64,000 bases of DNA from Burkholderiales bacterium. Lineage in GTDB: Bacteria > Pseudomonadota > Gammaproteobacteria > Burkholderiales > Burkholderiaceae_C. The translations under genes and the position numbers were made by a program. Positions 1 to 7,939 of this stretch are shown here, piece by piece. Location of the stretch: NCBI GenBank assembly GCA_016000265.1, contig JAECRL010000007.1, positions 1 to 64,000 on the forward strand. The letters are read 5' to 3'. Below the pieces are notes generated by a model, which had not been told where the DNA came from, did no database searches, and saw only the letters and a program-made list of their open reading frames with translations. Every line of letters starts with the position of its first letter. Position 1 is the first letter of the stretch.

Positions 1-44
1 CGGCCTTCGCTTACCAAACACCCACGCTTATCGGCTGTTGATTT

Positions 45-54
45 TTAAAGAGCA
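45..54 (-). promoter_or_regulatory. boxA antitermination element of an rRNA operon leader
   Basis: On the minus strand this reads TGCTCTTTAA, matching the boxA element (TGCTCTTTAA-type) that recruits NusB/NusE antitermination factors on rRNA transcripts. The A/T-rich continuation and the following leader toward the left edge look like a Burkholderiales 16S leader. The 16S gene itself is outside the window, so its presence is inferred. Confidence 0.75.
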
Positions 55-138
55 CTCACTGAACTGACTTGAAACTTTGCAGCGCTTGACTTGGCGTCTG
101 GCTGCTTGTTTTGTCTGTCGCGATCAGCGAAGAACGCA

Positions 139-168
139 ATTATGGCACCGTTTTGACAGTGCGCGCAA
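139..168 (-). promoter_or_regulatory. rRNA operon promoter (P1-like)
   Basis: On the minus strand a -35 hexamer TTGCGC (163-168) and a -10 hexamer CATAAT (139-144) are separated by 18 bases. Immediately upstream, around 178-197, is an A/T-rich stretch (TTTTGAAGTTTTTT) that resembles an UP element, as expected for strong rRNA promoters. It points toward boxA and the left edge. The remaining bases up to rsmE show no gene. Spacing of 18 is one longer than ideal, so the exact hexamers are tentative. Confidence 0.65.
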
Positions 169-366
169 GCCCTTTGCGAAAAAACTTCAAAATCTTTGCG
201 CCGGGGGTGCGGCAGGCGGCGGGAGGCAGGGCCAGCGGGAGGCTCTCGGGCGTTCATCGGCGCGGGCTTGGTCGACAATGCCGGGGCCGCACGCCTTCGC
301 TGCGGCCCTTGTGTCCAACCCAGAGAGTCGCCTGCTTGAGCGGGTGTCGGAGAGGTGATCGTGTCG

Positions 367-1131
367 ATGGGCCCCCGCCTGCATGTGAATCAACACTGCC
401 TGAATGTGAGTGGCGCGGCGTTCGCGCTGGACGAGGGCGCCGCGCGGCATGTGCAGGTGCTGCGTTTGCAGCCGGGTGACCGGGTGCGGCTTTTTGATGG
501 GGTGGGCGGCGAGTGGGCCGCCGAGGTGCTGGAGATGGGGCGCAAGTTGGTTCAGGTGCGCGTGACCGACGCGCTGGTCAACGAACGTGAATTGCCGGTG
601 CGGGTGACGTTGGCGGTGGGCATGCCAGCCAACGACCGCATGGACGCCCTGATCGAGAAGGCAACCGAGTTGGGCGCGCACGCGATCCAGCCTTTGGTTT
701 GTGCGCGCTCGGTGTTGCGGCTCGACGGCGAGCGGGCGGCCAAGAAGGTGGCCCACTGGCAGGCCGTGGCGGTGTCGGCCAGCGAGCAATGCGGGCGCTC
801 GGTGGTGCCGCAGGTGCAGGCGGTCCAGGCGCTGGCCCCGTGGTTGCGCCAGCAGGCGGAGGATGGCGCAGGGGGAGAGGTCGTGCGCGGGGTGCTGAGC
901 CTGCGCGATGCGCGGCCGTTGGGGGGCTGGCTGGAGCGGGCCGCCACCGAGCAACCCGACTGCCGGGACTGGGTGTTCCTCAGTGGACCGGAAGGTGGGC
1001 TGTCGGAGGAAGAAGAGGGCCTGGCACTGGGCCTGGGCTGGCAGGCCGTCAGCCTGGGGCGCCGCGTGCTTCGGGCCGATACGGCGCCGTTGTCGGTGCT
1101 CAGCGTGATCGGGGCGCGGCTGGAAGGCTGA
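367..1131 (+). CDS. rsmE: 16S rRNA m3U1498 methyltransferase RsmE
   Basis: This 254-residue protein is a SPOUT-class methyltransferase that uses S-adenosylmethionine to N3-methylate U1498 of 16S rRNA in the 30S subunit. The N-terminal PUA-like part (about residues 1-75) precedes the catalytic knot. The knot is marked by SGPEGGLS near residue 205 and LGRRVLRADTAPL near residue 230, both diagnostic of RsmE. The ATG at 367 is preferred over an in-frame GTG at 355, because family members begin just before the PRLHV-like motif. The gene lies beside an rRNA operon leader and converges with rlmL, another rRNA methyltransferase. Confidence 0.93.
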   Translation: MGPRLHVNQHCLNVSGAAFALDEGAARHVQVLRLQPGDRVRLFDGVGGEWAAEVLEMGRKLVQVRVTDALVNERELPVRVTLAVGMPANDRMDALIEKATELGAHAIQPLVCARSVLRLDGERAAKKVAHWQAVAVSASEQCGRSVVPQVQAVQALAPWLRQQAEDGAGGEVVRGVLSLRDARPLGGWLERAATEQPDCRDWVFLSGPEGGLSEEEEGLALGLGWQAVSLGRRVLRADTAPLSVLSVIGARLEG

Positions 1132-1148
1132 CGTCCTCAGGGGAGGCC

Positions 1149-2639
1149 TCAGGCGGGGTCGATGGGCTCAGGCTGCGCGCGCGGCTTGTTGCTGCCCGCA
1201 ACCAGGTCGAAGCGGAAGAGGCGGCACTCGATGGGGCCGTTGAACATGACGACGCGGCGGTTTTCCTTGAGCCGCATGGCGCTGGGCAGCTTCATGTCGG
1301 GGCTGAGGATCCAGGCCGTCCAGCCGGTGTAGTTCTTCTTCCAGTGTGATGACAGGCGCTGGAAGAAGGTGGCCGCGGCTTCGTCTTCCTGAAAGGCCTC
1401 GCGGGCCACGCGCACGCCGGGGCGGGCGATGCCCGCGTCCTCGTCTTCGCTCCAGCCGCCTTGTTCGGCGCGCTGGCTGTAGGCGTTGCGGGCCGTGCCT
1501 TTGGTGTCGATGCGCTCGCCGTAAGGCGGGTTGAACATGAGCACACCGCGCTCGCAAGGCACGGGGCGCTGCAGGGCGTCGGCGGTCTTGAATTCGATGG
1601 CGTGTCGCACACCGGCGCGCTCGGCGTTGCGGGTGGCGAAGTCGGTCATGCGGAAGGCGACGTCGCCGGCGTAGATGGGCACCCGAGGGGGGTGCTGGCG
1701 GTCGCGGGCGGCTTGCTTGAGGGCTTGCCACGCAGATTGCTGATTGCGAAAGGGCAGCAGGCGCTCGAACGCGAAGCGTCGCTGCAGGCCGGGCGCGATG
1801 CCGCAGGCGATCTGCGCGGCTTCGATGGGGATGGTGCCGGCGCCGCAGCAGGGGTCGAGCAAGGCGCCGTCTTCGGGGCGGCCGTGCCAGCCCGCGGCGG
1901 CCAGCATGGCGGCGGCGAGGGTTTCCTTCAGGGGCGCCTCGCCGGTGTCTTCGCGCCAGCCTCGCTTGAAGAGGGCTTCGCCGGAGGTGTCGACGTAGAG
2001 GACGGCGTCGAGGTCGTCCATGTAGAGGACGAGGCCGAGGTCGGGGTGGCGGGTGTCGACGCTGGGGCGCTCGCCGGTGCGCTCGCGCAGGTCGTCGCAG
2101 ACGGCGTCCTTGATGCGCAGGCCGGCGAAGTTGAGGCTGCGCAGGTGGCTGCGGCGGGAGGTGACGTCAACGCGCAGGGTGTGCTGCGGGGTGATCCAGT
2201 CGCCCCAGTTGACCTGGCGGCCGAGGGCGTAGATGTCGTCTTCGTGGCGGTAGACGCGGGAGGCGACGCGCCAGAGCACGCGCTGTGCGAGGCGGCTTTC
2301 GAGGTTGAGGCGCAGGGTGTGGTCGATGAGCGCGGCATGGCACTCGGCGGCGGTGCGCAGGTGCTTGCCGGCCTGGACTTCGACGCCGCCGCGTGAGGCG
2401 ATGACGACCGGGGCCTCACCGAGGATGCGGCGGACTTCGTCGGCCAGCAGGTCTTCGACGCCCGAAGCGCAGGAGAGGTAAAGGGCGGTGGGGCGGTCAG
2501 CGGACAGGACGGTGCCGGGGGCCGCGGGGCGCGGGCCAGCGGACGGCGCTTGGGGCGTGCGCGGGGCGCGCGGGCCCTCGCCGGAAGGTCGGCCGGTGAC
2601 GGGTGACACGCGGGGGCGCTGAGGGGGCTTGATCGGCAT
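1149..2639 (-). CDS. rlmL: THUMP-domain class I rRNA methyltransferase (RlmL-like)
   Basis: This 496-residue protein resembles the RlmL half of Escherichia coli RlmKL, which makes m2G2445 in 23S rRNA. A Pro/Arg-rich, probably disordered stretch fills the first 50 residues. A THUMP RNA-binding domain follows (about 60-170), then a Rossmann methyltransferase with the SAM loop DPCCGAGTIPIEAAQ and the catalytic FNPPYGERI motif. There is no RlmK domain, so the protein is unfused, as is usual in betaproteobacteria. The ATG at 2639 is chosen over a TTG a few codons upstream. The exact guanine target is inferred from family, not visible. Confidence 0.85.
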   Translation of the reverse strand: MPIKPPQRPRVSPVTGRPSGEGPRAPRTPQAPSAGPRPAAPGTVLSADRPTALYLSCASGVEDLLADEVRRILGEAPVVIASRGGVEVQAGKHLRTAAECHAALIDHTLRLNLESRLAQRVLWRVASRVYRHEDDIYALGRQVNWGDWITPQHTLRVDVTSRRSHLRSLNFAGLRIKDAVCDDLRERTGERPSVDTRHPDLGLVLYMDDLDAVLYVDTSGEALFKRGWREDTGEAPLKETLAAAMLAAAGWHGRPEDGALLDPCCGAGTIPIEAAQIACGIAPGLQRRFAFERLLPFRNQQSAWQALKQAARDRQHPPRVPIYAGDVAFRMTDFATRNAERAGVRHAIEFKTADALQRPVPCERGVLMFNPPYGERIDTKGTARNAYSQRAEQGGWSEDEDAGIARPGVRVAREAFQEDEAAATFFQRLSSHWKKNYTGWTAWILSPDMKLPSAMRLKENRRVVMFNGPIECRLFRFDLVAGSNKPRAQPEPIDPA

Positions 2640-2684
2640 GGGAGGGGGCAAAAGGGGATCAGGCGCGGGGGTGGGCGCAGGGGA

Positions 2685-3401
2685 TCAGGCGCGAAGCACG
2701 GCCAGCACGTCGGAGCGGAATTCCCGACGATACAGCACACCCAGCACGGTGAGGGTGGCGATGGCGAACGCAGCCGGGGAAACGAACCAGCCGATCACGG
2801 CGAAGGCCATGTAGTAGGCGCGCAGGCCGTCGGCGAAGCTCTCGGCGGCCATGCCCATGAGCTTGCCGGCGCGCTCGGCGAAGTCGGCGCGGTTGGCTTC
2901 GCCGGACTCGAACAGCTCGACGTTGGGGGCGGCGCCCACGAGGATGGCGCCGAAGGAGTAGACGCGCATCGACCAGGTGAAGCGGAAGAAGGCGTAGACG
3001 AAGACGGCCAGCAGCACCATGATCTTGATGTCGAAGACGAGCATGGAGGTGCGGGCCGCAAAGGGCAGGTCTTTGACGAGTTCGGTGGCCTTCTCGGAGG
3101 TGCCGAGCACGGCGAGCAGGCCGCCGAGCACCAGGATGGTGGTCGAGGCCCAGAAGCTGGGGCTGCTGGCGAGGTTCTGGGTGACGGCGGCGTCGACGAT
3201 GCGCTGGTCGCGGTAGGTGACCTGCATCATCCAGAGCTTGCGGAAGTGGTTGGTGCTGGCCAGCAAGGTGCGCTCGACCTTGGCGCGGTGGCTGGCGAAC
3301 TGGGCGTAGCCCACCCAGCCGAAGATGAAGAGCGCCAGCGCCCCCCAGTCCTGCCAGGGGAGGACGGTGAGGACCTGCATCAGGGGGGCAGACTGGTTCA
3401 C
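2685..3401 (-). CDS. DUF599 family membrane protein
   Basis: This 238-residue integral membrane protein has four hydrophobic segments (about residues 15-35, 80-100, 120-140 and 200-225), the shape of the DUF599 family, whose function is unknown. A GTG start overlaps the stop of rpoN by four bases (GTGA), which suggests translational coupling. An internal ATG at 3380 is an alternative start. Position directly after rpoN is unusual, because many betaproteobacteria have hpf there. No enzymatic motif is visible. Confidence 0.8.
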   Translation of the reverse strand: MNQSAPLMQVLTVLPWQDWGALALFIFGWVGYAQFASHRAKVERTLLASTNHFRKLWMMQVTYRDQRIVDAAVTQNLASSPSFWASTTILVLGGLLAVLGTSEKATELVKDLPFAARTSMLVFDIKIMVLLAVFVYAFFRFTWSMRVYSFGAILVGAAPNVELFESGEANRADFAERAGKLMGMAAESFADGLRAYYMAFAVIGWFVSPAAFAIATLTVLGVLYRREFRSDVLAVLRA

Positions 3402-4945
3402 AGCGATTTGCGCAGGTTGGCCGGCGCGATCTTGAGGGCTTCGCGGTACTTGGCCACGGTGCGACGCGCGACCTGGATGCCCTGCTCTTCGAGCATGCTG
3501 GCGAGCTGGCTGTCGGACAGCGGCTTCTTGGCGTCTTCGGCGCTGACCAGTTGCTTGATGAGGGCGCGCACGGCCGTGCTGGAGGCGTTGCCGCCGGCTT
3601 CGGTGTTGAGCGAGGAGCCGAAGAAGTACTTCAGCTCGAAGGTGCCGAAGGGCGTGTTCATGTACTTGGCCGTGGTCACGCGCGAGATGGTGGACTCGTG
3701 CAGGCCGAGTTCGTCGGCGATCTCGCGCAGCACCAGCGGCTTCATGGCGATTTCGCCGTGGCTGAAGAAGTTCTTCTGGCGGTCGACGATGGCCTGCGAC
3801 ACGCGCAGGATGGTGTCGAATCGCTGCTGGATGTTCTTGACGAACCAGCGGGCTTCCTGCAAGCGGGAGCTCAAGGCGGTGTGGCTTTCACTCGCCGCCG
3901 TGCCACGTGGCGAGCGCGAGGCGCGCAGGGCCTGGGCGTAGAGGTCGTTGATGCGCAGCTTGGGCATGACGTCGGGGTTGAGCACGACCTTCCAGCCCCG
4001 ACCCGCCTTCTGGATGATGACGTCGGGGATGATGATGTTGGCCTCGGCGCGCGTGAAGGCGCGGCCTGGCTTGGGCTCGAGCTGGACGATGAGGCCCTGG
4101 GCTTGTTTGACCTCGCCTTCGCTGGCGCCGGCCGCGCTCATGAGCTTCTTGGTGTCGCGGCGGGCCAGCAGCTCCAGGTGGTGCTGGCAGATGTCGATGG
4201 CGACGTCGCGGATGCGGCAGGGCGGCTGGGTGCGCAACTGCAGCACGAGGCAGTCGGGCAGGTTGAAGGCGCCGACGCCCACGGGCTCGAGGCTGCGCAG
4301 CCAGCCCAGGGCGCATTTCAGGCGCGAGAGCATCTCGTCGCAGAGCTCTTCGTCGGCGTCTTCGGGCAAGAGGCTGGCGGCGATTTCTTCGAGCGGGTCG
4401 GCCAGGTAGCCGTCTTCGTTGAGGGACTCGATCAGCACCTCGACGGCGGCCATCTCGGGCGCGCCCAGGCGCATGCCCAGCAGCTGCTGCCTGAGGTGGT
4501 CCTGCAGGCTGACGGTGGCCGTGTTGCGCGACATCGGATCGAACTCGTCGTCGGCGTCGTTGTGGCGCGAGGGCGCCTCGCTGATGCCGTCGAAGTCGTC
4601 GCGCTCGGTGCCGTTTTCCCAGTCGTCGCGCTCGGTGGTGCCGAGGTCGGCCTTGTCGAGGCCGGCGGCGTCGCCCTCACCTGCGCCGCCGTCGGAGTCA
4701 GATGACGATGCGGCGGTGTCTTCGGTGCTCTGGCGGTCGTTGCGCTGGCGCTCGAACTCGGCGGCGGCGTTGAGGTCGAGCGCGGGCAGGTCGTCTTCGG
4801 GCTCCAGGAAGGGGTTCTGTTCGAGCATCTGCTCGATTTCCTGGTGCAGCTCCAGCGTGGACAGCTGCAGCAATCGGATGGACTGCTGCAGCTGAGGCGT
4901 GAGCGCCATGTGCTGCGAGAGCCGGAACTGCAGTGAGGGCTTCAT
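3398..4945 (-). CDS. rpoN: RNA polymerase sigma-54 factor RpoN
   Basis: Sigma-54 directs core polymerase to -24/-12 promoters that need AAA+ activators. The 515-residue protein opens with the Gln/Leu-rich activator-interacting region I (LSQHMALTPQLQQSIRLLQL). A highly acidic region II follows (about 55-130), then the core-binding domain and the C-terminal DNA-binding domain carrying the RpoN box ARRTVAKYRE near residue 495. The reading frame is open further upstream, but the ATG at 4945 gives the conserved N-terminus, and the upstream part overlaps lptB in another frame. It lies 16 bases after lptB, as in the common lptA-lptB-rpoN order. Confidence 0.97.
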   Translation of the reverse strand: MKPSLQFRLSQHMALTPQLQQSIRLLQLSTLELHQEIEQMLEQNPFLEPEDDLPALDLNAAAEFERQRNDRQSTEDTAASSSDSDGGAGEGDAAGLDKADLGTTERDDWENGTERDDFDGISEAPSRHNDADDEFDPMSRNTATVSLQDHLRQQLLGMRLGAPEMAAVEVLIESLNEDGYLADPLEEIAASLLPEDADEELCDEMLSRLKCALGWLRSLEPVGVGAFNLPDCLVLQLRTQPPCRIRDVAIDICQHHLELLARRDTKKLMSAAGASEGEVKQAQGLIVQLEPKPGRAFTRAEANIIIPDVIIQKAGRGWKVVLNPDVMPKLRINDLYAQALRASRSPRGTAASESHTALSSRLQEARWFVKNIQQRFDTILRVSQAIVDRQKNFFSHGEIAMKPLVLREIADELGLHESTISRVTTAKYMNTPFGTFELKYFFGSSLNTEAGGNASSTAVRALIKQLVSAEDAKKPLSDSQLASMLEEQGIQVARRTVAKYREALKIAPANLRKSL

Positions 4946-4961
4946 GAACTGCTCCGGGGCC

Positions 4962-5744
4962 TCACATGCGGAAGTGCTCGCCGAGGTAGACCTTGCGGAC
5001 CTCGGCGTTGTCGACGATGTCGGACGGGCGGCCTTCGGCCAGCACCCGGCCCTCGCTGATGATGTAGGCGCGGTCGCAGATGCCCAGGGTTTCGCGCACG
5101 TTGTGGTCGGTGATGAGCACGCCGATGCCGCGGGCCTTGAGGAAGCTGATGATGCGCTGGATCTCGATGACGGCGATGGGGTCGACGCCGGCGAAGGGCT
5201 CGTCGAGCAGGATGAAGCGCGGCTGGGTGGCCAGGGCGCGGGCGATTTCGACGCGCCGGCGCTCACCACCCGACAAGGCCAGCGACGGGCTGGTGCGCAG
5301 CTTCTCGATGCTGAGCTCGCGCAGCAGCGTGGTCAGTCGCTCTTCGATGACGGCGGGCTTGAGGCGCTTGCCTTGTGCGTCGACCTGCAGCTCCAGCACG
5401 GCGCGGATGTTGTCCTCGACGTTGAGCTGGCGGAAGATGGAGGCCTCTTGCGGCAGGTAGCTCAGGCCTAAGCGCGAGCGCTCGTGCATGGGCAGGCGCT
5501 CGATGCGCTCGCCGTCGATGTCGATGGCGCCGGCGTCGGCGCGCACCAGGCCGACGATCATGTAGAAGCTGGTGGTCTTGCCCGCGCCGTTGGGGCCGAG
5601 CAAGCCGACGACCTCGCCGGCGGAGACCGCAACGTGGACGTCGTGCACGACGGTGCGAGCGCCGTAGCGCTTCTTGAGGCTTTGCGCCTGGAGCTGGCTG
5701 CGCGGCGCGGCGGCGTGGCCGGGGGCGCCTGTCTCGAGGCTCAT
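4962..5744 (-). CDS. lptB: LPS export ABC transporter ATP-binding protein LptB
   Basis: This 260-residue ATPase powers LptB2FG, which extracts lipopolysaccharide from the inner membrane and passes it to LptC and LptA. Visible motifs are Walker [10 protein letters not shown] (near residue 50), the Q-loop [11 protein letters not shown], the signature [15 protein letters not shown], Walker [14 protein letters not shown] and the switch histidine in ITDHNVRET. The PF(A)GVDP wording is typical of LptB. The start lies one base after the lptA stop, so the two are co-translated. The first 18 residues are a nonconserved extension. Confidence 0.96.
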   Translation of the reverse strand: MSLETGAPGHAAAPRSQLQAQSLKKRYGARTVVHDVHVAVSAGEVVGLLGPNGAGKTTSFYMIVGLVRADAGAIDIDGERIERLPMHERSRLGLSYLPQEASIFRQLNVEDNIRAVLELQVDAQGKRLKPAVIEERLTTLLRELSIEKLRTSPSLALSGGERRRVEIARALATQPRFILLDEPFAGVDPIAVIEIQRIISFLKARGIGVLITDHNVRETLGICDRAYIISEGRVLAEGRPSDIVDNAEVRKVYLGEHFRM

Positions 5745-5745
5745 G

Positions 5746-6381
5746 TCAGCGACTGCCTTCCTGGGGGGCGCTGTTGTTGCGCGGCGTGATGACGCCCCGC
5801 ACCCGGCCCGTGGTGGTGCCGCCGAGCACGCCGCCGCCCAGCACCTGGTAGACGGCGGTCTTGTTGTCGTAGCGGATGGCCTGGCCGTTGACCTCGTCGG
5901 CGGGCACGCCGGCGACGATGCGGCGCATGACGGCGCGACCGGTGAAGTGCACCGTGTCGTCGCGGCCCTCGTAGACGATTTTCTCGGCCTCGCCCTCGAT
6001 GAGCTCGTCGACGCCTTCGCGCTTTTGCTTGAAGTAGCTGCGCCCGCCCTGGCCGCCCGTGGCGGTGGCCGTCTGGGTGCCCTCGGCGCTTTGGCGCACC
6101 TCGACGCGGTCGGCGCGGATGACCATGGAGCCCTTGGTGATGTCGACGTTGCCGGTGAGGACATTGAGGCGCTGGGCCTCATCGACCCGGGCGGCGTCGG
6201 CGGCGAAGTGCAGCGGCTGGCTGCGATCGGCCTTGTCGGCCCAGGCCGGCGACGCCAGACTCAGGACCAGCGCGCCGGCGCACCAGGACAGGGTGCGGGC
6301 CGAGGCGGCGGCGCGGGCGCCGGCGTGAACGAGGGCGGTGGTGGGCATGGGCGTTGTCATCGGCATGAAATTTGCTTTCAT
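5746..6381 (-). CDS. lptA: LPS transport periplasmic protein LptA
   Basis: LptA bridges inner and outer membranes and carries lipopolysaccharide across the periplasm. The 211-residue protein has a signal peptide with a hydrophobic core around [16 protein letters not shown], cleaved near residue 48. An OstA/LptA beta-jellyroll region follows ([20 protein letters not shown] onward), with the usual repeated strands and a C-terminal Gly-rich tail. The N-terminus is long with several in-frame ATGs (6381, 6366, 6360), so the start is uncertain. No lptC gene lies upstream. The neighbour is dsbA after about 120 bases. Confidence 0.88.
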   Translation of the reverse strand: MKANFMPMTTPMPTTALVHAGARAAASARTLSWCAGALVLSLASPAWADKADRSQPLHFAADAARVDEAQRLNVLTGNVDITKGSMVIRADRVEVRQSAEGTQTATATGGQGGRSYFKQKREGVDELIEGEAEKIVYEGRDDTVHFTGRAVMRRIVAGVPADEVNGQAIRYDNKTAVYQVLGGGVLGGTTTGRVRGVITPRNNSAPQEGSR

Positions 6382-6503
6382 TCTACCGAAGGCAAGGCGG
6401 CGCTGCAGGAATCCCGCAGAAAAAAGGGCACTGCTTCACGGCGGCGCCGCTTCCCGACGTTGCCACGGCAGGGCGCACAGGGCGCCTCGCCGCCCGCCGT
6501 TGA

Positions 6504-7178
6504 TCAGGCCTTGCGCAGGCGGCCAACCAGGAAGTCAACCGTGGCGAGGGTGCGCTGCGCGGTGCCGTTGAGCGACACCGAGGTGGTGAACTGGCCGCCG
6601 ATGCCCAGGGTGGGCACGCCGTCGACCTTGTAGGCCTCGGCCAGGCTGCGAGCCTGACGGACCTTGGTCTGCACGGCAAAGGAGTCGTAGACCGAGCGGA
6701 AGCGGGCCCGGTCGGCGCCTTGGCTCGCCAGGAAGTCGGCGATCTGCTCGACGTCGGCCGAGGCCTGGCCGTTGGGCAGGCGCAGCGCGCCGCCTTCCTG
6801 GTGCATGGCGTGGAAGACCTTGGCGTGCAGGCTGCCCACCTGGCCCATGGCCTCCAGCGCGTAGAACAGGCGCTGGTGGATGCCGAAGGGGTTTTCGCGG
6901 TAGGCCCAGGGCACCCGGCGGAAGGTGACGTCGGCAGGCAGTTTGGCGACCCAGGCGGTGAGGGCCGGCTCGAAGTGGAAGCAATGGGGGCAGCCGTACC
7001 AGAAGAACTCGACGACCTCGACCTTGCCCGCCGGGGCCGAGACGGGCGCAGCCTGAGCCAGGCGCACGTAGTTCTGCCCCTCGACCGGGCCGCCTTGGGC
7101 CTGGGAGACGGCGGGCACGCCAGCCAGGCTCAGGCCCAGGGCCGAGGCGGCTTGCAGCGAGAATTCACGGCGGTTCAT
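6504..7178 (-). CDS. dsbA: Thiol:disulfide interchange protein DsbA
   Basis: This 224-residue periplasmic oxidase introduces disulfide bonds into exported proteins and is reoxidised by DsbB. The thioredoxin-fold active site is WYGCPHCFHFEP (about residues 60-71), the classic DsbA CPHC. A cis-Pro loop is visible at VDGVPTLGI. The signal peptide begins NRREFSLQAA followed by a hydrophobic stretch ending VSQAQ. The twin arginine followed by x-F resembles a Tat signal. The ATG at 7178 is chosen over an upstream in-frame start because it begins the signal peptide directly. Confidence 0.93.
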   Translation of the reverse strand: MNRREFSLQAASALGLSLAGVPAVSQAQGGPVEGQNYVRLAQAAPVSAPAGKVEVVEFFWYGCPHCFHFEPALTAWVAKLPADVTFRRVPWAYRENPFGIHQRLFYALEAMGQVGSLHAKVFHAMHQEGGALRLPNGQASADVEQIADFLASQGADRARFRSVYDSFAVQTKVRQARSLAEAYKVDGVPTLGIGGQFTTSVSLNGTAQRTLATVDFLVGRLRKA

Positions 7179-7219
7179 CAAAGTGTCCTTTCGGGCGAGC
7201 GTGTGCGAACGCTCAGGTG

Positions 7220-7909
7220 TCATTTCTGGATGCGCACCAACGCGGAGTCGATGCCAGCGCCCTGGAGCTTGACGCGGACCTCGTCGGCCTGCTCGCGCTG
7301 GGCGAAAGGCCCCAGGCGCACGCGGTACATCGTGCGGCCGTTGACCTCGCGCTCCAGGATGCGGGCCTCCAGGCCCATGATCGCGAGCTTGGCGCGCTGC
7401 TGCTCGGCCTCAGGCTGGCTACCATAAGCGCCGGCCTGGACCTGATAGCTCAACGCATCGGAGGCTGGCGCGGTGGACACATTCTCACCGGCGAGGATGG
7501 CGGCAGGGTTGCGCGCGGCCGCGGCCGACGCAGACTTGGCCGCACTCGCCGCCGCAGCAGCGGGGGTGGAGGCGGCTGCCGGGCTGGGCGGCACGGCGGG
7601 CACCGCAGCGGGCACGTCCACCGCCGGGGTCTCCACGCCTGAAGCACCAGACACGGCCGAGGCAGCCGAGGGCTCGACCTGGACCGCACGCGGCTTGGCC
7701 GGGTTCTTGCCGTACAGCGGGCTGTTGGGGTCCCAGTTCTTGTTCTTCTCGGCCTCGGCCGCGTCCTGCTCGGCGGTGCGCGAGGGCACCTTGTCGATGA
7801 AGGGCAAGGGCACCTTGGTGATGTAGAGCGCCACGCCGAGGGCCAGCGCCAGGCCCACCAGCATGCCGACGATCATGCCGAGGAAAAAACCGCCACGTTG
7901 GGATTTCAT
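7220..7909 (-). CDS. SPOR-domain membrane protein (FtsN-like)
   Basis: This 229-residue bitopic protein has one N-terminal transmembrane helix (about residues 8-30). A Pro/Ala/Ser-rich periplasmic linker follows, then a C-terminal SPOR domain (about 150-227) with YQVQAGAYGSQPEAEQQRAKL and YRVRLGPFAQREQADEVRVKL. SPOR domains bind denuded peptidoglycan at the division septum, so a role in cell division, like FtsN, is likely but not proven. It sits between argS and dsbA on the same strand, 41 bases ahead of dsbA, an arrangement common in Burkholderiales. Confidence 0.88.
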   Translation of the reverse strand: MKSQRGGFFLGMIVGMLVGLALALGVALYITKVPLPFIDKVPSRTAEQDAAEAEKNKNWDPNSPLYGKNPAKPRAVQVEPSAASAVSGASGVETPAVDVPAAVPAVPPSPAAASTPAAAAASAAKSASAAAARNPAAILAGENVSTAPASDALSYQVQAGAYGSQPEAEQQRAKLAIMGLEARILEREVNGRTMYRVRLGPFAQREQADEVRVKLQGAGIDSALVRIQK

Positions 7910-7939
7910 CAGATCAGGTCCTTTGGCTTGTCGCCGCTC

